64,000 nt of DNA from Phycisphaeraceae bacterium (GCA_040222855.1 JAVKCD010000019.1:480912-544911), one strand, 5' to 3'; positions 8,601-23,600 are shown, counted from the stretch's first letter. The notes: generated from the sequence alone by a model not told the origin. Numbers and translations are program-made.

Positions 8601-11600
8601 AGGCTGGTGATGCTGGCCGGATCGACGGAGCCTGCGGGCATGAGGCCCGTGGCGAGGGCAGCATCGAGTGTGCCGTCGCCATTGGTATCTGTCAGTTGGA
8701 TGGAGACGAGTCGTCCACGAGTGGCATCAAGGCCGACGAGGGTATTGAGCGTTTCGTCAAACTCGATGGCGGAGATGCTGAGCTGCTGGCCGTTGCTCTG
8801 GTCGGTCACTACGCCGAGGTCTGCGATCTGCTGGCCGGTGATGGGATCGATCTGGAGGAGGCGTCCATCGTCGGTGGCCACGAAGAGGTCGCCTTGGCCG
8901 GGCCCGACGCCGAGGCTGTTGAAGGACAGGCTGACGCCTGTGCCATTGATCGCGGCGGCACGACTGAAGTTGCCGTTGGTGGGATCGACGGTGCCCACTG
9001 CGGTTCCGAAACCGGAGGAGACGAGGAGCTGAGCGTTATCGTTGACAAGGTTGCCATCGGTATCGGTCAGGTCGAAGGCGTAGAACTCGGTGCCGTAGCG
9101 TCCACCGGACGGATCAACGAAGAAGCCTTCGAGGCCCTGGCTGATGCTGTTGTCGAGGAGGGTTGCATCGGCTGCTGAGTTGAGGGTGGTATCGACGGTG
9201 AGGACGCTTCCTGCGGTTGGGTCGTAGGCGAACAGTCGTCCGTTGATATCGAAGCCGATGCCCTCGATATCGGTATCGGTGGCGGCGACTTGAATGAGCG
9301 AGCCGCCGAGGCCAGCGTTGGCGATGCTTCGATCAACAGGGCTGATGGTGATCAGTCGGTCGGTGTCGGCGTTCACACTGGCGGTTGTGAACTGATCGGA
9401 GTTGTCTGACGCAACGGCGAAGATTCGGCCATCGGGATGCACGGCGAAACCGTTGATGGCGACCGGTCCGGCACCGAGGCTGAACTGGTTGCTGAAGGCG
9501 GGGGCCGTGTTGTCTTGGATGAGCAGGGCGCTGGTGACCAGTTCATTGAGGCCAGCAACGAGGATGTCTGGGTTGGAGATGGTGGCGGTCAGATCGCCAG
9601 TGGCGTTGACGGCATCGAGGACATCTTGCAGTGTGAGTGCTGCGGTGAGGTCGATGACGTCGGTCAAGCCCGAGCGGGTCGTATAGGTCATCAACCGGTT
9701 GAAGTTGGCAGTAATGCCGAGGTCGCTCAGGAGGTCGGTGCCCTGCGCGGCGAGGCGGATGTCACGGCCCTGGAGGATTGAGTTTTCTGAGTTATCGCGA
9801 TCAACGCCGAGGGTGCCGTCCGAGAAGGCTATGCCGAGGAGTGTTGCGGCATCAGAAGCGCCAGCATCTGCGGCGGCGGTCACGTTGGTGGCATTGGTGT
9901 CGTCGAAAATGGTGAGGTCTTCGAGAATGACGCCGCGGAGGTCAGTGCTGAGTCGAGCGTCTACGACATCAAAACCAGCGATGCCAGTGGTCGCGGTTTC
10001 AATGAAGGCTAAAGCTTCATTCAGCGTTATGACGCCGTTTCCATCGCTGTCGGCTTGAGCACTATCCAGATCGATGCCGATCTGTCCGTTGCCATTCACG
10101 GTCGAATCCAGCAGCGTAATTGTCAGATCATCAGCACCGCCGCCATCGGTCGTGATACCGAGGTCCACAAAGATGTCTTCATTCCCTGTCAAGGGCTGAC
10201 GGAGGTCACGCCCGAGGATGAAGCCGACGCTCGAGTTCCCGTCTCGGAGGGCGTCGTTATCGGTGGTTGCGAGTCCGAGTTGGCTGGCGAGTACTCCGCC
10301 GAGGTTCTGGAGGGGGAGGTTGACCGTACTGATGTTGCCGTTGACGTCGGTGGTCATCCGCCGGATCGTCACGCGGCTGTCGGCATCGGTGTCGCTGAGA
10401 TCAAGGACACCGATTGCCTGGCCCTGGAGGCTCGAAGCAAGACCCCCCAGACCGTCGGCATCGTTGACGATGGCGAGGAGCTGACCTTCGGGTGTGAAGG
10501 CGAGGGCCTCGATGTTGCCCCGGTAAAGAACACCGTTGCTGTTCTCTATGGCACCGAGAGTCGTGGCCTGACCGGTGACGGGGTTGACACGGACGAGAGT
10601 GTCGTTGCCGCCATTAAGGCGAACGACGCCGAAGATGTCGCCCTGAGCGCTGGCAGCCATGGCCTGGACGCTGAGAGACTGGAATGAGTTGGGGCTGAAG
10701 AGGTTTCCAACGAGAGCGGTGGGGTTGAGGTCGAGTGACTGGGCGAGTGCGTAGAGGTTGACCCCATCGGAATCGAGCCCAAGGATCTGGCTGCGGATCG
10801 CCGAAAGCAGGGTGTTTGCTACGGAAGCGCCAGGCACGGCATTGCCGACGATCACGCCGTTCGCGGTGCCATCGCTGTCGCCAACGGCACCGTCCGTGGT
10901 ACTGAGATTCGCGACCAGTCCAAGGTCGATGGCGGTGTTGGATTCGAGCGGGTCACCATTGACGTCGGTGCGGAGGACCGAGAAGGCACTGCCGCCAGCG
11001 GTATTGTCAGTGAGGATTAACTGGCCGTCGCTGTTGAGCGATGCGGTGACCAGACCTGACTGAACGACGGTGCGGACGCCATCAGAGTCAACATTGAAGC
11101 GAACGGCCTGAGCGTTGATGGCATCGACGACTTCCTGAAGGGTGGTCGTGCCCTGGAGGTTGATCTCGATCGCAGATCCGCCATCGCGGAGGAGAATACG
11201 GAAGTCGATCCCACGGTCGATGCTGATGCCAAGGTCTGGCCCGATGAGGGTATCGGTGGCATCGAGCTTGGCGACCAGTTCGCCGCCGAGGATGCTGCCG
11301 TCGACCGCGGCATCGCCGTCTGCGGGCCCGCCATCGGTGGCAAGGATGCCGAGTTCGGTTGCGGGGGTACCGGAGAGGTTGACGACGCTGAAGGTTCCAG
11401 CACCTGCGGTGTTGTCAGTGAGTTGGAGTCGGTCGTTGCCATCGATGGTGACGGACACATCACCCGAGGTCTGTGACTGGATGGCGTCGATGACGTCGCC
11501 GATTGTCAGTGCTTCAGATAGATCGACGACGCGGTTGCTGCCATCCTGAAGGTTGATGCGAATCTCTTCGGCTCCGGTGCCGGAGAGTCCGACCAGTGAC

Positions 11601-14600
11601 ATGCGTGTGGACGACACGAACACGCTGGTGCCGGTGATCGTTCCGTTGTTGAGGTTATCAATATCGCCAGCCCCGCCATCGCTGGCTTCGAGTCCGAGTT
11701 GAGCCAGAGCGTTGCCTGTGTCGGTGGCAGCCGTGAAGATGCGGAAGGCGTTGGCCCCTGCAGAGGTATCGATCACGTTGAGCCGGCCATCAAGCCCGAT
11801 CGAAGCGGAGAGATTAGCGATGCCGTTGAAAGCGGCGAGCAGGTCAGCCACGCTGGTGTCGGCGGAGAGGTTCAGGTTATTGGTGGTGGCACCATCAGCT
11901 TGGACAATACTAATCGTTGTGCCGGACAGGTCGATACCGAAGGTAGACAGAGCGACGTTCGCAGAATCGGCCTCATAGAGACTAAGCCCCACGATGACAC
12001 CATCGGCTGCTGTGTTGCCATCTTCGTCGCCAAGACCGCCGTCAACAGCCTCAAAGCCGAGGTCTGCGGCGGGAGAGCCAGCCGAGTCGGTCACCTGGAA
12101 GGTCGCCACGCCTGATGTATTATCGATTAGAACGATGCGAGCATCGACGCTCAGACGAGCGGTGACATCGCCGCTACCGGCCTCGTTGATCGTGTCGATG
12201 ATCTGTCCGAGCGTAGTTGCGTCTGAGATATCCACGCTGACGATTACGCCGTTGCGGAGGTCAATGTCGAAGGACTGAGCGCCCGCCAGACTGATGCCTG
12301 TGGGTAAGGTCGCCGCGCTGGTGAGGAGCCGGTTACCGAGGATGTCACCATCTTCGGCTGAACCATCGTTGTCGGTTGCGGTACCGTCGGTGCCTGCGAT
12401 ACCAAGGTCGGCCGCGATGGTACTGGCCCCGTTATCCGAGATATCGAAAGTACCGGCACCGGTTGAGCCATCGACGATCTGGAGTCGACCATCGGCGGTG
12501 ACGCTGAGTGTCAGGCGACCGGACGATCCTATGTTGAGCAGGTTGGCCACCTGAGCGAGCGTCTGGGCAGAAGCAATGTTGATCGAAGTGGATGAACCAT
12601 CCCGGAAGTCAACATCGATCAGACCCAAAGTGGGGTCGATGCCAAGCGTGCTCAATCGCGTCGATGTCGTGACGATCTTCTGGGCGACGATGACGCCATT
12701 GATCAATCCGTCGGTATCGTTAGCGATACCGTCGGTCGCCGCGATTCCCAAGGTGTTTGCGAGTGTGCCCGTGTTGTCACTGATCTGGAAGTCGTTAACT
12801 CCGGCGGTGCCATCGATCAGTACGAGTCGTCCGCCAGCACCAAACTGAACGGAGACCTGATTACCCGTGCCCTCGACGATAGAGGTCATGACCTGCTCGA
12901 GCGTCCTGGCCTCGGAGAGGTCAATCGTGAAGAGCGAGCCGTTACGGAGCGTTATGTTGATGCTGACGCTGTCATCGTTGTCAATGCCAAGCTCTTCGAG
13001 CGTGCTGTTGAGGGTGACAATCGGGGTGATCGGGAGCGTGGTAATGACGCCATCCTGGATTCCTGCGACACCACCCGGCGGCAGGAGTCCAAGAGCCTCA
13101 CCAGCATCACCGGCGGTCTGCGTGACGGTGAAGGGGTTACCGCCAGCGGTGTTGTCCAGGAGAACTAAACGCCCGCTAGCGTCGATACCAGCGGCGATGC
13201 TGCCAGCACCCGCGACTTCGAAGGCATTGAGCGCGTCGTAGAGAGTCGTCACGCCGGTGAGATCGACGTTGACCGTGCTGCCGTCTCTGAGGTTGAGGTC
13301 GAGCGTCTGGGTTCCGGTGAAGAGGACACCTGTGGCGACCAGGTCGGCATCTCTGGAGACAAGAGCCGGACCGGTGATGGTGTTATTCGCAGAAGTGTCC
13401 AGGTCGGTTGGCCCACCATCGAAGCCGGTGAGGCCGAGTTGAGTCAGGATGGTGCCGTTGATATCGGAAGCACGAAGAACGCCGGTGCCGCCGCCATTAT
13501 CCGTCAGCGTCAAGAAACGGCTGCCATCGGCTGCGGTGTTCAGAATCAGAAGGAGTCCATTGTTACCCTCGACACCGATGGCTCCCTGGAGATCACCGAT
13601 TGAATTCAGGACATTGTTGCTCAGGTCGATCTGCCAGCCCGTCGTGCCGTCCCCGAAGTCAAAGCCAAGCACCTCATTGCCTGAGATGCTGATGCCGAGG
13701 GTCGAGAGTTGGGTGGCGGTGGTGATGAGGCCGGGGCCAGTGATGCGGGCGTTGGCTGCTGCATCAAGGTCGCCGACACCACCATCGATTCCTTCGATGC
13801 CGAGGGCTGAGCCGAGTGTGCCTGCCGAGTCTGCGATGGAGAAGGTGCCGCCACCGGTTGTGTTGTCGAGGGCAACCAATCGGCTGCCGCCAGCGACAAG
13901 GACCGTGACGCGCTGGTCGGTCTGAACCGAGATGGCGCGGGCGACATCTTCGAGTGTGGTCAACCCGGTGAGATTGACGACCACGCCGGTGCTTCCGTCC
14001 TGAAGATTGATCCCGAGACGCTGAGTCCCTGCGAAGGTCTGGCCCAGCAAGCCTTCGATGCTTGTACCGGTATCGGTTGGGACAATCGCGCGTCCGACGA
14101 TCCGGTTTCCATCAGCTGAACCTTCGCCAACCCCGCCATCGGTGACGTTCAGGCCGAGCACAGTGATCAGCTGCGAGGTGGGGTCGTCAACGGTGATCTG
14201 GAAGGTTCCGCCGCCTGCGGTGTTGTCGGTGAAGACGAGGGCGTTGCCTTCGGCATTGAGCGCTGCGGTCACGAGCGAACCGCCGACAGTATCAAGCAGG
14301 ATGTTGCCCGCCGCATCGCGCTGTGGATTCCCTGATCCATCTAGCAAGGGTCGGAAGGACTGGTTGTTGACAGCGTCGATCAGGTCCTGGATGTCATGGA
14401 CATTGGAGAGATTGATGGTGACATCGGCACCAGCATCCTGGAACGAGAGGGTGATCGTCTCGCCGGGATCGATATCAATCCCACTAGCCAGGGTGTCGGT
14501 CACATCAACACGAACCGTGGTGGTGCCCGCAACGGTCGTCTGCAGCAGGCCGGTGACACCATCGAAGGTATAGAGCGTATTGCCGGGGGCAAAGGCGAGT

Positions 14601-17600
14601 TGGGTCACGTTGGCGGACGCGGCGGCGGCAGGAACACCGAAGATCGGCGAGGCGACACTGCCATCGATGTCGAAGCGTCGAACCTCACCACCGATAACGA
14701 GATTACCCGCACCAATGTCGTCGATCGCCAGCGAACTGACACCTCCACCGGTCTGGCCTGTCAGGCCTCCCGCGACAGGACTGGCGTATCCACCAAGCGT
14801 GAGATTGCGCAGTTCGTATTCAAACCAGAAGTCGGTTGTGCTGGTGCCATCACCGGTGACGGTGCCAGCAAACTCGAAGTTGCTGATCGCTGCGTCGTCA
14901 TCACTAAGGACTCGCTGGAGCTGCCAGGTGCTGCTGTCTGCGGTGCCATCCAGAATGGAGACCGTGCCTCTGCCGCTGCCACCCGTGATCACGAGGGCAT
15001 CGATCACGTCATCTGCAGGATTGTCATCGAAGACCTGAACCGTAGCGTCGCCAGTCACGCGGACGATGATCGTTCCACTGGCCCCGGCCACGGTGATGTC
15101 TGTACCTGCGCTTGCCGTACCCAGTAGGGTCGCTGGCAGGGCACCGATCGGGCTTCCGGCGAGGCCATCGATATCGGCGACGTTGAAGGTAAAGGTCGCC
15201 TGCTGCCCGCCGGGGATGGTGGTGCTGCCAATCGCGGTATCGGCCAGAGCCAGGCTGACGCCGTCGAAGGACCCGCCACGCAGTGAGCCGATCTCGCTCA
15301 TCCCGCCAGTGATGGATGTGTGCACGTTGCTGTCGTTGGCCGCCGGAGCTCCTATGAGGGTGGTGGCCGTGATATCGAACACGCCGTCATCACCCGGATC
15401 AATCCCTGCGGTGATGAAGCTGCTAGAGACACTGCCGCCAATAGATGCAGAGCCAAAATCACCATGTGTTAGGACGCGATCACCAGCGGTTCCCCGTGCT
15501 GCATTGCGCTCTGCGGCATTGGCGAGAGCAGAGGCGTCATCCGAGACACCACGGACGGCTGCAACGCCAAAGACGATGCCGGACGAAGCACTGCTGCCCG
15601 TCATGTCGCCCGAGAGGCGGAGCGAACCGAACTCTCCTCCAGCTGCCAGGACGGAATCCCCGAGGTCACGAGCCGAGAAGGAGCCAATCTCTCCACGGGT
15701 GGCATCCGTGCCCGAAGCCGGATCAAAGATCGTGATCGACTGGGCGGGCACCAGTTGATCGATGCGAAGTGCAATCTCATCAATATCTACTGAAGGGAGG
15801 ATGCCCGCCTGGACGAAGCTGTTGGTTACATCCTGGCGGATCGAGGCACTGCGGATGTCCTGGCCTGCCGTGAGGACAGCGTCCGACATGGAATCTGCGG
15901 AGAAGCGGTTAATCGCACCGGCGGCAAAGAAGTTTCCGGAAGCGGCTCCCCGGATCGAGACATTGGTGGCGTTGCCATCGACAAAGACCAGAGCCTCGGA
16001 CAGTCGCGCTCCGAGAATCACGCCATCAAGCGCACTATCGAGATCGCCAGCGGCACCATCGGTCGCTACCAACCCAAGGCGGGTCGCCATCTGAGACCCG
16101 ACAGCATTACTGATCGTGAAGGTGCCGGGGCCAGCGGTGTTGTCGGTCAACTCGAGGGCGTTTCCACCCGCGTCAAGAGCGGCGGTCAGGTTGGCCCCAC
16201 CAATCGCGTTAATCGCGTCGACTACACCCTGGATAGTGTCTGCGCCAGCGAGGGAGATATTCAGTGTCACGTTGTTCCGGAGGGTGATGGTCAGATCACT
16301 CTGCGTTGCCACTGAAACACTCAATGTTTCGAGCACTGTGTCATCTGTGAGGCCAAAACCGATCGATGCACCATCAATGATGCCGTTGCTGGCTCCATCA
16401 CGATCACCCGCCCCGCCATCCAGGGTATTGATGCCTAGCGCCTGGGCGATGGTGCTGCTGCCAACATCGCTGACCGAGAACGTAGCCCCATTATTTGGTG
16501 AGATGTCTGTCAGAATCAGGCCTTCCTGATCCGCATCAATGCCCACCGTAACGAAGGGAACGGTCGATTCGATCGCGTTGATCACATCCTCGATCGTCGT
16601 TGCGCCTGCGAGACTCACGGTGATCGGGTCAGTCCCGTCGCGCAACTGAATCTCGATGGAAGAACCCGGTGAGGACTCGATCCCCAGTGCGAGCAGAGTC
16701 GTCCCAGCCCCAACCGAACCGACAGGCGCAAAATCACCGCCGACCATGATCGAGGCATCTCCACCAACAAACACTTGACCGGTCAGGTCGTTGCTTACAT
16801 TCAAGGAGAATCGGCCACCACCATCCTCAACCAGCAGCAGTCCAGCGTGGTCATTGCGCACCTGGACGGAGCCCGCCGAACCAAGCAGAACACTTGCGCC
16901 GTTCTGGATGTCAACGCCGATGCTGAATCGACGCGCCTCATCGACGTCGATGACAGCCCCTGTCAACAGCGAGCCATCAATCGAGAAGCTACCCAGTTCA
17001 CGGGTAGAAAGAAGGCCGCCAAAATCCGACCCGCGAATCGAGAAGTTACCAATAGCACCGGCGTTGGCGATGGCGTCGCCAAGGAAGTCGCCACCACTCA
17101 CCATGATGCTGCGGATATCGCCGAGGGTCGAGGCGACTGAAGCGTCCGCCAAGACGTCACCCCGTGTTACGCGGAAGCTATTGATGCCCTCGCCAGCCGT
17201 AAACCGGACACGCTCCAAGACCGAATCGGTGTTGCCGTCAATGATGCCATCACCAACATGGCCACCGGTAATGCTGACCGTCGACAACATCCCGCCAACG
17301 GTGATGTTGGTATCGCCGAATGCCGAGCCAATGATCGTGCCGCCCGCGGTCGTCGCATCGGCACGGACCGTGAATCGGCTAAGGTCACCGCCCACGAACA
17401 GCCCGCCACTGAACTGGCCTGAGACATCGAAGGTCCGCAGATCACCAAGCACAACCAGATCGAGCGCGAGATCGGCACCAACGACTCGGCGTCCAACACT
17501 GAACGTGCCCAGGTCACCGTTAATAATCAGTTGGTCCGGCTGCGGGCTAAATGCGTTGCGAGCAGCGCCTGCCGACCCATCGATCTGAATCCGAGAGACA

Positions 17601-20600
17601 TCACCATCGATATCCAGACCGCCTTCAACCAGTGAGCCAGCGAGGATCAGGGTGCCCAGCCCACGCCCACGAAGATCAGCGTCATCAACCGTGATCGAGC
17701 CCGTCAGGTCGCCGCCGATCTGGATTCTGTTGATGTACGAGGTCGAGCGGACGTCGGCCTGCATATCGCCAGCAACAATCAGCGAGTTGATGGTGCCGGC
17801 CGGTCCTGCCGCGTGAATGCTGGAAACCAGATTCGGGTCGATGTTCGGAAGCGAGAGCAGGTTGCCGTCGAATCGCAACGAGCGGATCTCGCCAGCGACT
17901 GTCAGGTCAAGACCGACCACATCAGCACCGGGGGTAAAGGTTCCCAACTCGCCCGCAGTGATTGACAGGCCGGCAATCGAAACATCCGACAGAGCGACCG
18001 GCATCTGAGTGCTCGGATCAACGCCGAGGCTCAGACCGGCGACGCGTGTGATGTCATGGACCGCCGTCAGCGACGCAGCGGTGCTGGTCAGGTCCAGGCG
18101 ATTGAGTTTCCCAACGACGTTGATGTAGCTGTAGGCGGGCGTGGTTTGACCAAAGTTATCGATATCTAACAGGATGCCGCCGATGAACGGGAACTGATCG
18201 CTCGGGTCCAGGGTTGAGAGGACCTGATAGGCACGGATGCTGCCTGTAACGTCTCTCGATGTCTGAATCACGGACGAATCAATCACGCCTGAAGTGGAAA
18301 GGTCTGACGTGCCAGGCGCATCCGGTGTGGTTCCCAGGTACTCGTGCAGGTCGTTGTAGCGGTCAACCTGCAATCCGCTGAACGGGTTGTACAGAAGCCC
18401 TGTCGCAGCATCCGCAACGACCGTCTCGCTCTCGCGGGCGATCGTCGAGAAGTCAGTGACAGCGAGTTGCTGTCCACGACCATTGACCAGGATGTTGCCG
18501 ATGTCGCCCTTCGACGTTACCAACGTCCCAAGCAGGCCGTAACCATCAACACTGATCTGCTGTATCCGGCCCTCGGTGCCCGGCGACCCGATGATGCTGT
18601 TGAAGATACCGAAGCCGTTATTGACATCGACCGAGCCGATCCGGCCAGACTGGATCGTCGAACCGATGATCCCACCGGTGCCGTTGATCACGATACGGCC
18701 AATCCCCTCCTCCAGTTGCTCGCCAAGCGGGATGCCCGACACACCACGCGGGTTATCCAGTGATTCACCGTTCCCGAGACCGGTGCCCACCTGAAGCAAC
18801 TCTTCAAACTGCAGCGTCGCAGCCGGAATATCGTCTGTGATGATGTCAGCACCGCTGATCACCGAATCGCCGGTGAGCACAATGCGGCCGATCGCGTTCG
18901 ACGCGTAGATGTCGCCATAGATCGCAGCATCGTGACCGATGATCGACCCGATGCTGCCACTGCCAAGGATGATGGCATCGTCACCCTCGAAACGGGGCAG
19001 GGCGAACAGGCCCGCACGGGCGAAGCTGCCACTACCGGAGTCAGCGATGCCCTCGCCCACATTCACAGAGTAGATGTTGCCGTTGAGAATATCGCTCGAC
19101 TGATCGTCCGCAACGAAGAAAGCACCAACAATGCCCTCGAAGACGTCGGGGTTGTCGATGCGGTCGGCGTCAGCAATGACGGTGTTAACGATACCCGTGA
19201 CGAAGAAGTTGCCCAACGCCTGGTCGCTGCGGACCGTAACAATCGAGCCGCTGACCACACCGGTGCGCGGCTGCGCGGTCACCGTGTAGATCGCGGGATC
19301 CACCAACTCATCGCCCAGCACAAAACCCTCAACCGCAGCGGCCGTCGCCTTGGCGGTGCTCAAGCCGATGTTGCCACGCGAACTGAGCAGACCGATGCTG
19401 GTCGCCTCGACGTTGACGATCTCGCCGCCGGTGTTGTTCACGATCGACGTAAACTGCCCACGCGTGGCGTCGGTGCCGTTGGGGTCGTCACCGGCCTCAT
19501 CAAAGCCTATGTAGTAGACATCCACCGGGTTGTTCAGGCCGCCACCGATGTTGACGTAGAGGTCAACCAGGTCTTCCTGGGCCACATCGCCATTAACCGG
19601 ATCGTTCACGTTCTCGACCAGCACTGCACTGCCATCACCGACCTGATCGTTGAAGAGAACCGGACGCCCGCGACCATTCGCGAAGATCGAGCCCACCTCA
19701 GCGGTTGCCCCAGTGCCGTTGCTGTCGCTGGCGATCGAAATCCCGCCAGTGCTCTTGATGTCCACCAGCACCCCGCCACCCGACCCACGGATGCCATAGG
19801 TTCGATACGTCAGGAACGCTTCATCCGGGCCGCCGACTGTTCCGTCATCCCCGCCATCGAGCACTTCACCGGTGTCAACCGGCGCCACGGTCAGCACGGC
19901 GCCGCTATCGTCGCGGATCGTGTCCTGCTGACCGTTGACCAGGCGGAACTCACCAAAACCAGAGAGCCCGAAGAACTGATCCTGGAAGAGCTCCCCGCCG
20001 ACACGGATGTAACGGACATTCCCGCCAGGACCGGTGGAGATCTGCGGCCCGCCAAGCTCAGGCGTCCCCATGTTGACGGTCACGTCGATCAGGTCGATGA
20101 CGCCGTCGCCGTCATTGCTGTTGTCCGCGTTGACGCGAATCGTCGATACAGGAGGGTTAAAATCAAACGGGCCCCCCGAACCATCGCCGCTGAAGGCATC
20201 GGCACGAATCACACCGACGCCGCCACCTGTCTCAATGTTGGCGACCAACAGCCCGCCAGCATCAATCGTTTGAAGGTCCTTGCCCGCCACAACACTCAGG
20301 AAGGTGAAGCCCGTGACCGCTTCGCGCGCCCGCAACAGACCGATATCCTGGCCGGCAAAAACACCTACCGTAGAATCGCCAATGTAGGTTCCGCCATCAT
20401 CAATGTATCCCAGCAGCTGGCCATCAATCGAGCGGATCGATCCCTGGTCTGCGGCAAAGGTTGCAACATAAACACGACCCGTATCAGCACGCACGGAACC
20501 GATATCACCCTGCAACGAGCGAATGTTGGCGAGCGCTGGAGACAACACACTCACCGGCGGAGCAAATTCAACCGACGAGATGTTCGTCGCCGTGAGCCCG

Positions 20601-23600
20601 CCGATGCCCAGATTACCCACACCAAAAATCTGCAGGGCGTAATCGACCGCGACAGTATCGCCCCCATCTTCAAACGTGTTGTTGGTTGGCACTGCCACCG
20701 CAAACCGGTACTCGCCCGCCGTCTCCGTGGTGAACTGGAAGAGCTGATCAAACTTGCGTACGGAATCCACATGCGAAGTGCTCGTCGCCACAAGGCGGTT
20801 ATCCGCATCAAAGATACCCAACACCAGACCGGGGCTTACCAGCTGCACCGAGATGGTCTGGCCCGCGAGAAGCCCGAGGCTGTAGTAATCAACGAAGTCT
20901 GTATCGTCGATCGCTGATCGAAGCTGCCCGAAGACCCGGACCGCATCGGATCCATCCAACCCGCCACCACGGAGCGAGCCCAATGCCTCAGCAGTCTCGA
21001 ACGTGTCGTTCGAGAAGCGACCGTCACCCGCGTAGAAGGTCGCGTTGGGATCGGCATCGGGCAGTCGCCAGGCGTTGGTTACAGGGACATCCGAGTCATC
21101 GTCGTTCCCCTCGATCTCGGAAAACGCCAGTTCGTCAAAATCAAGCCCGTTGGTGAAGTTGACCGGATTCACCGCGACTAACGTGCCCCAGAAGCCCTCG
21201 CCGTCATTGGCTATCAGCAACCGGCCCAGTTTGCCGCCCACCAGGATGTCTGTCGCCGTGTAGAACGTCGGCTGACCCTCGTTATCCACCTCACCCACGC
21301 CACCGATAGACGCCGAGGTCACCAGATCACGGATGTCGCCCGCGATAAAGAAATCCTGGTCAAACTGCTGGGCAGCTGAGCCAAACTCAGGAAGCCCCGT
21401 AGCGTCCCCCGTGATCAGCCAGCCGACATACAGGGTCTCGATCGACCCGCTGCCGTTGAAGACACCGGTGAGCGTGCCGCCGATCCACAGGTCGCGCAGG
21501 TCTTGGCCGACAGCGTCATCGCTCTGGTCGCCAGTCAGCCGGATCAGAGACGCCGACTCAAACGAGGCGCCCTCCTGATTACTCCGCGGGATCGACACCG
21601 CGTTCTCGACGCCCAGGAACTCACCCGTCTCCGGGTTGAAGGTGATGGCACCGATACTCGGCCCGAGGCTACCGCTCGGCGTCACCACACTCGTGCCAAC
21701 CGTCACGAGCGTGAAGTTCACATCGCCCTGAATCACGCCAGCGTTCGGGCTGTTGTCAGCTGGCCCGCCGTCGGTGATGTTGATGCCCAACTGCGCCGCC
21801 GCTGTGCCGATCACATCACGAATCTCAAACGTCCCGCCACCCGCCGTGTTGTCCGTCAGGATCAGCGAACTCGATCCACCCCGTTCGATTGTGACATCGC
21901 CACCCGTCGAGAACTCGATCAGGTCAATCACGCCCTGAAGCGTGGTCGCCCCGGTCAGGTCCACCACGAAGTTGGTCGTGCCGTCCTGCAGGTCCAGAGC
22001 GATCCGCTGGGTGCCAGCTAGGTTGATACCAAGGTTGGACAGGTCGTCGCTGCGGAAACTGTCGACGTTGATATCGACCATCTGCCCCGTGGCCGTGTTG
22101 TGGATTCGCAACTGGCCATCCGCAGCGAAGTCCATCGAGCCCACGATGTCCTGAGGCGACAGGCCGCCAATATCCTGAATCAGGCCCGAGCGGAACGCCG
22201 AGCCCGAGTTCAGGTCGATCTCAATCAGACTAACACCATCGGGAGAGCCGTTATCGATCACGAACCCATGGCCGGTCGCCGGGTCGATCGCAAAGGCCTG
22301 AACCTGTGACACAAAGGCGGCTGCGTCGCCAAACAGCACGCTGATGCCTGTGTTCGAGCTAAAGCTCTGGCCTGCGACACTAAATACATCAGGAACCACG
22401 AGAGCACCGACGTCCGTGGTGCTGCCATCGCCTGCAGCGTTATCGTCAATCGACGTTGTCGCCACGCCTCCGTTCACGTCGAACAGGACGTCGACAAAAC
22501 CAGAGCCCGCCAGGTCCTGAATATTCAGCGTCGTGCCCGCAGACGTTCCGTCATCCACACTCACCGCTGCGCCGGGGGTCAGATTCAGCGTGAAGCTGTC
22601 GCTGGCCAGCGCTGTAGCGACATCATCCAGAGTGTCACCCGCCGCAAAGTTGTAGTTGACCGTGACGCCGTCCTGACCGGTGATGCTCAAGTCATTGCCC
22701 GCATCAATCACCACCGCATTGCCGCCAGCATCCAGAAGAGCATCCACAGGCGTATCGACACTCACCTGCAGGTTGCCGTTGACGCTGTCGACACGCCCAC
22801 CCTCGATCCGTGTCTGAGTCCCGGTCGAGTTATTCGCGGTGGTCGAGAACAACTCAAGAGCGCGAGCCGCCTGGTTAGCCTCGGGTGCGCCACCGTTGCC
22901 GGTGCCCAGCGTGATCTGAAAAACACTGTTGCCATCAAAGGCCGTGTCATCGGTAAAGACCAGCCGACCCTCGGTATTCGCCGACACCGTCAGCGCGGTA
23001 CCGATCGTGATTGATGCCGTGGTGTCCTGAACGGTGTTGAGTGCTGCGATGAAATCCGACAGCGTGCTCGCATCGGTCAGAGCCCCGAACGCACCGGCAT
23101 CGAGGTCAATGTTGAAAGTTGAACCATCGCGCGTCTCGATGATCAGATCAGGGTTGCCCAACCCGTTAGTCAATGCGGTGTTCACGCCACCTGTTAGAAA
23201 GAGCGCCTCTCCGGCCGCGTCCTCAATGTCACCCAACGGTGTCCCACCCGCCAGACGGATTCGTAAGTCCTCGAAATTCAAGGACGAGGTAATCGAACCA
23301 TCAGGCAACTCGCCATTAAACCCCCGATCAAGCCCGTCCTGTGCTCCAAGTCCAAGGACCGTTGCAAGATTCGATGCGTTTAGATCGGTGATCGTCAGCG
23401 GGCTGCTGCGATCGATAAACTCAAGTCGAGTAAACAGGCCCTGATTCAAAGCCGCAGGATCATCATTGCCGCCACGGACCTCTAGACCGGTTGTGGTCCC
23501 ACCCACGTTGTCAGGATCATTATTGAATAGATCAATGAGCGACTGAATCGGGTCGTTGATCAGGTCAATACTGTCAAGATCAACAGATATCACCGTGCCA

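Noticed and set aside
18932-20917. A 661-codon open frame on the plus strand inside the giant gene
   Set aside because: It is antisense to the giant gene and rich in Arg, Asp and Val in the pattern expected from reading GC-rich repeats backwards. No ribosome site, domain or known motif is visible.
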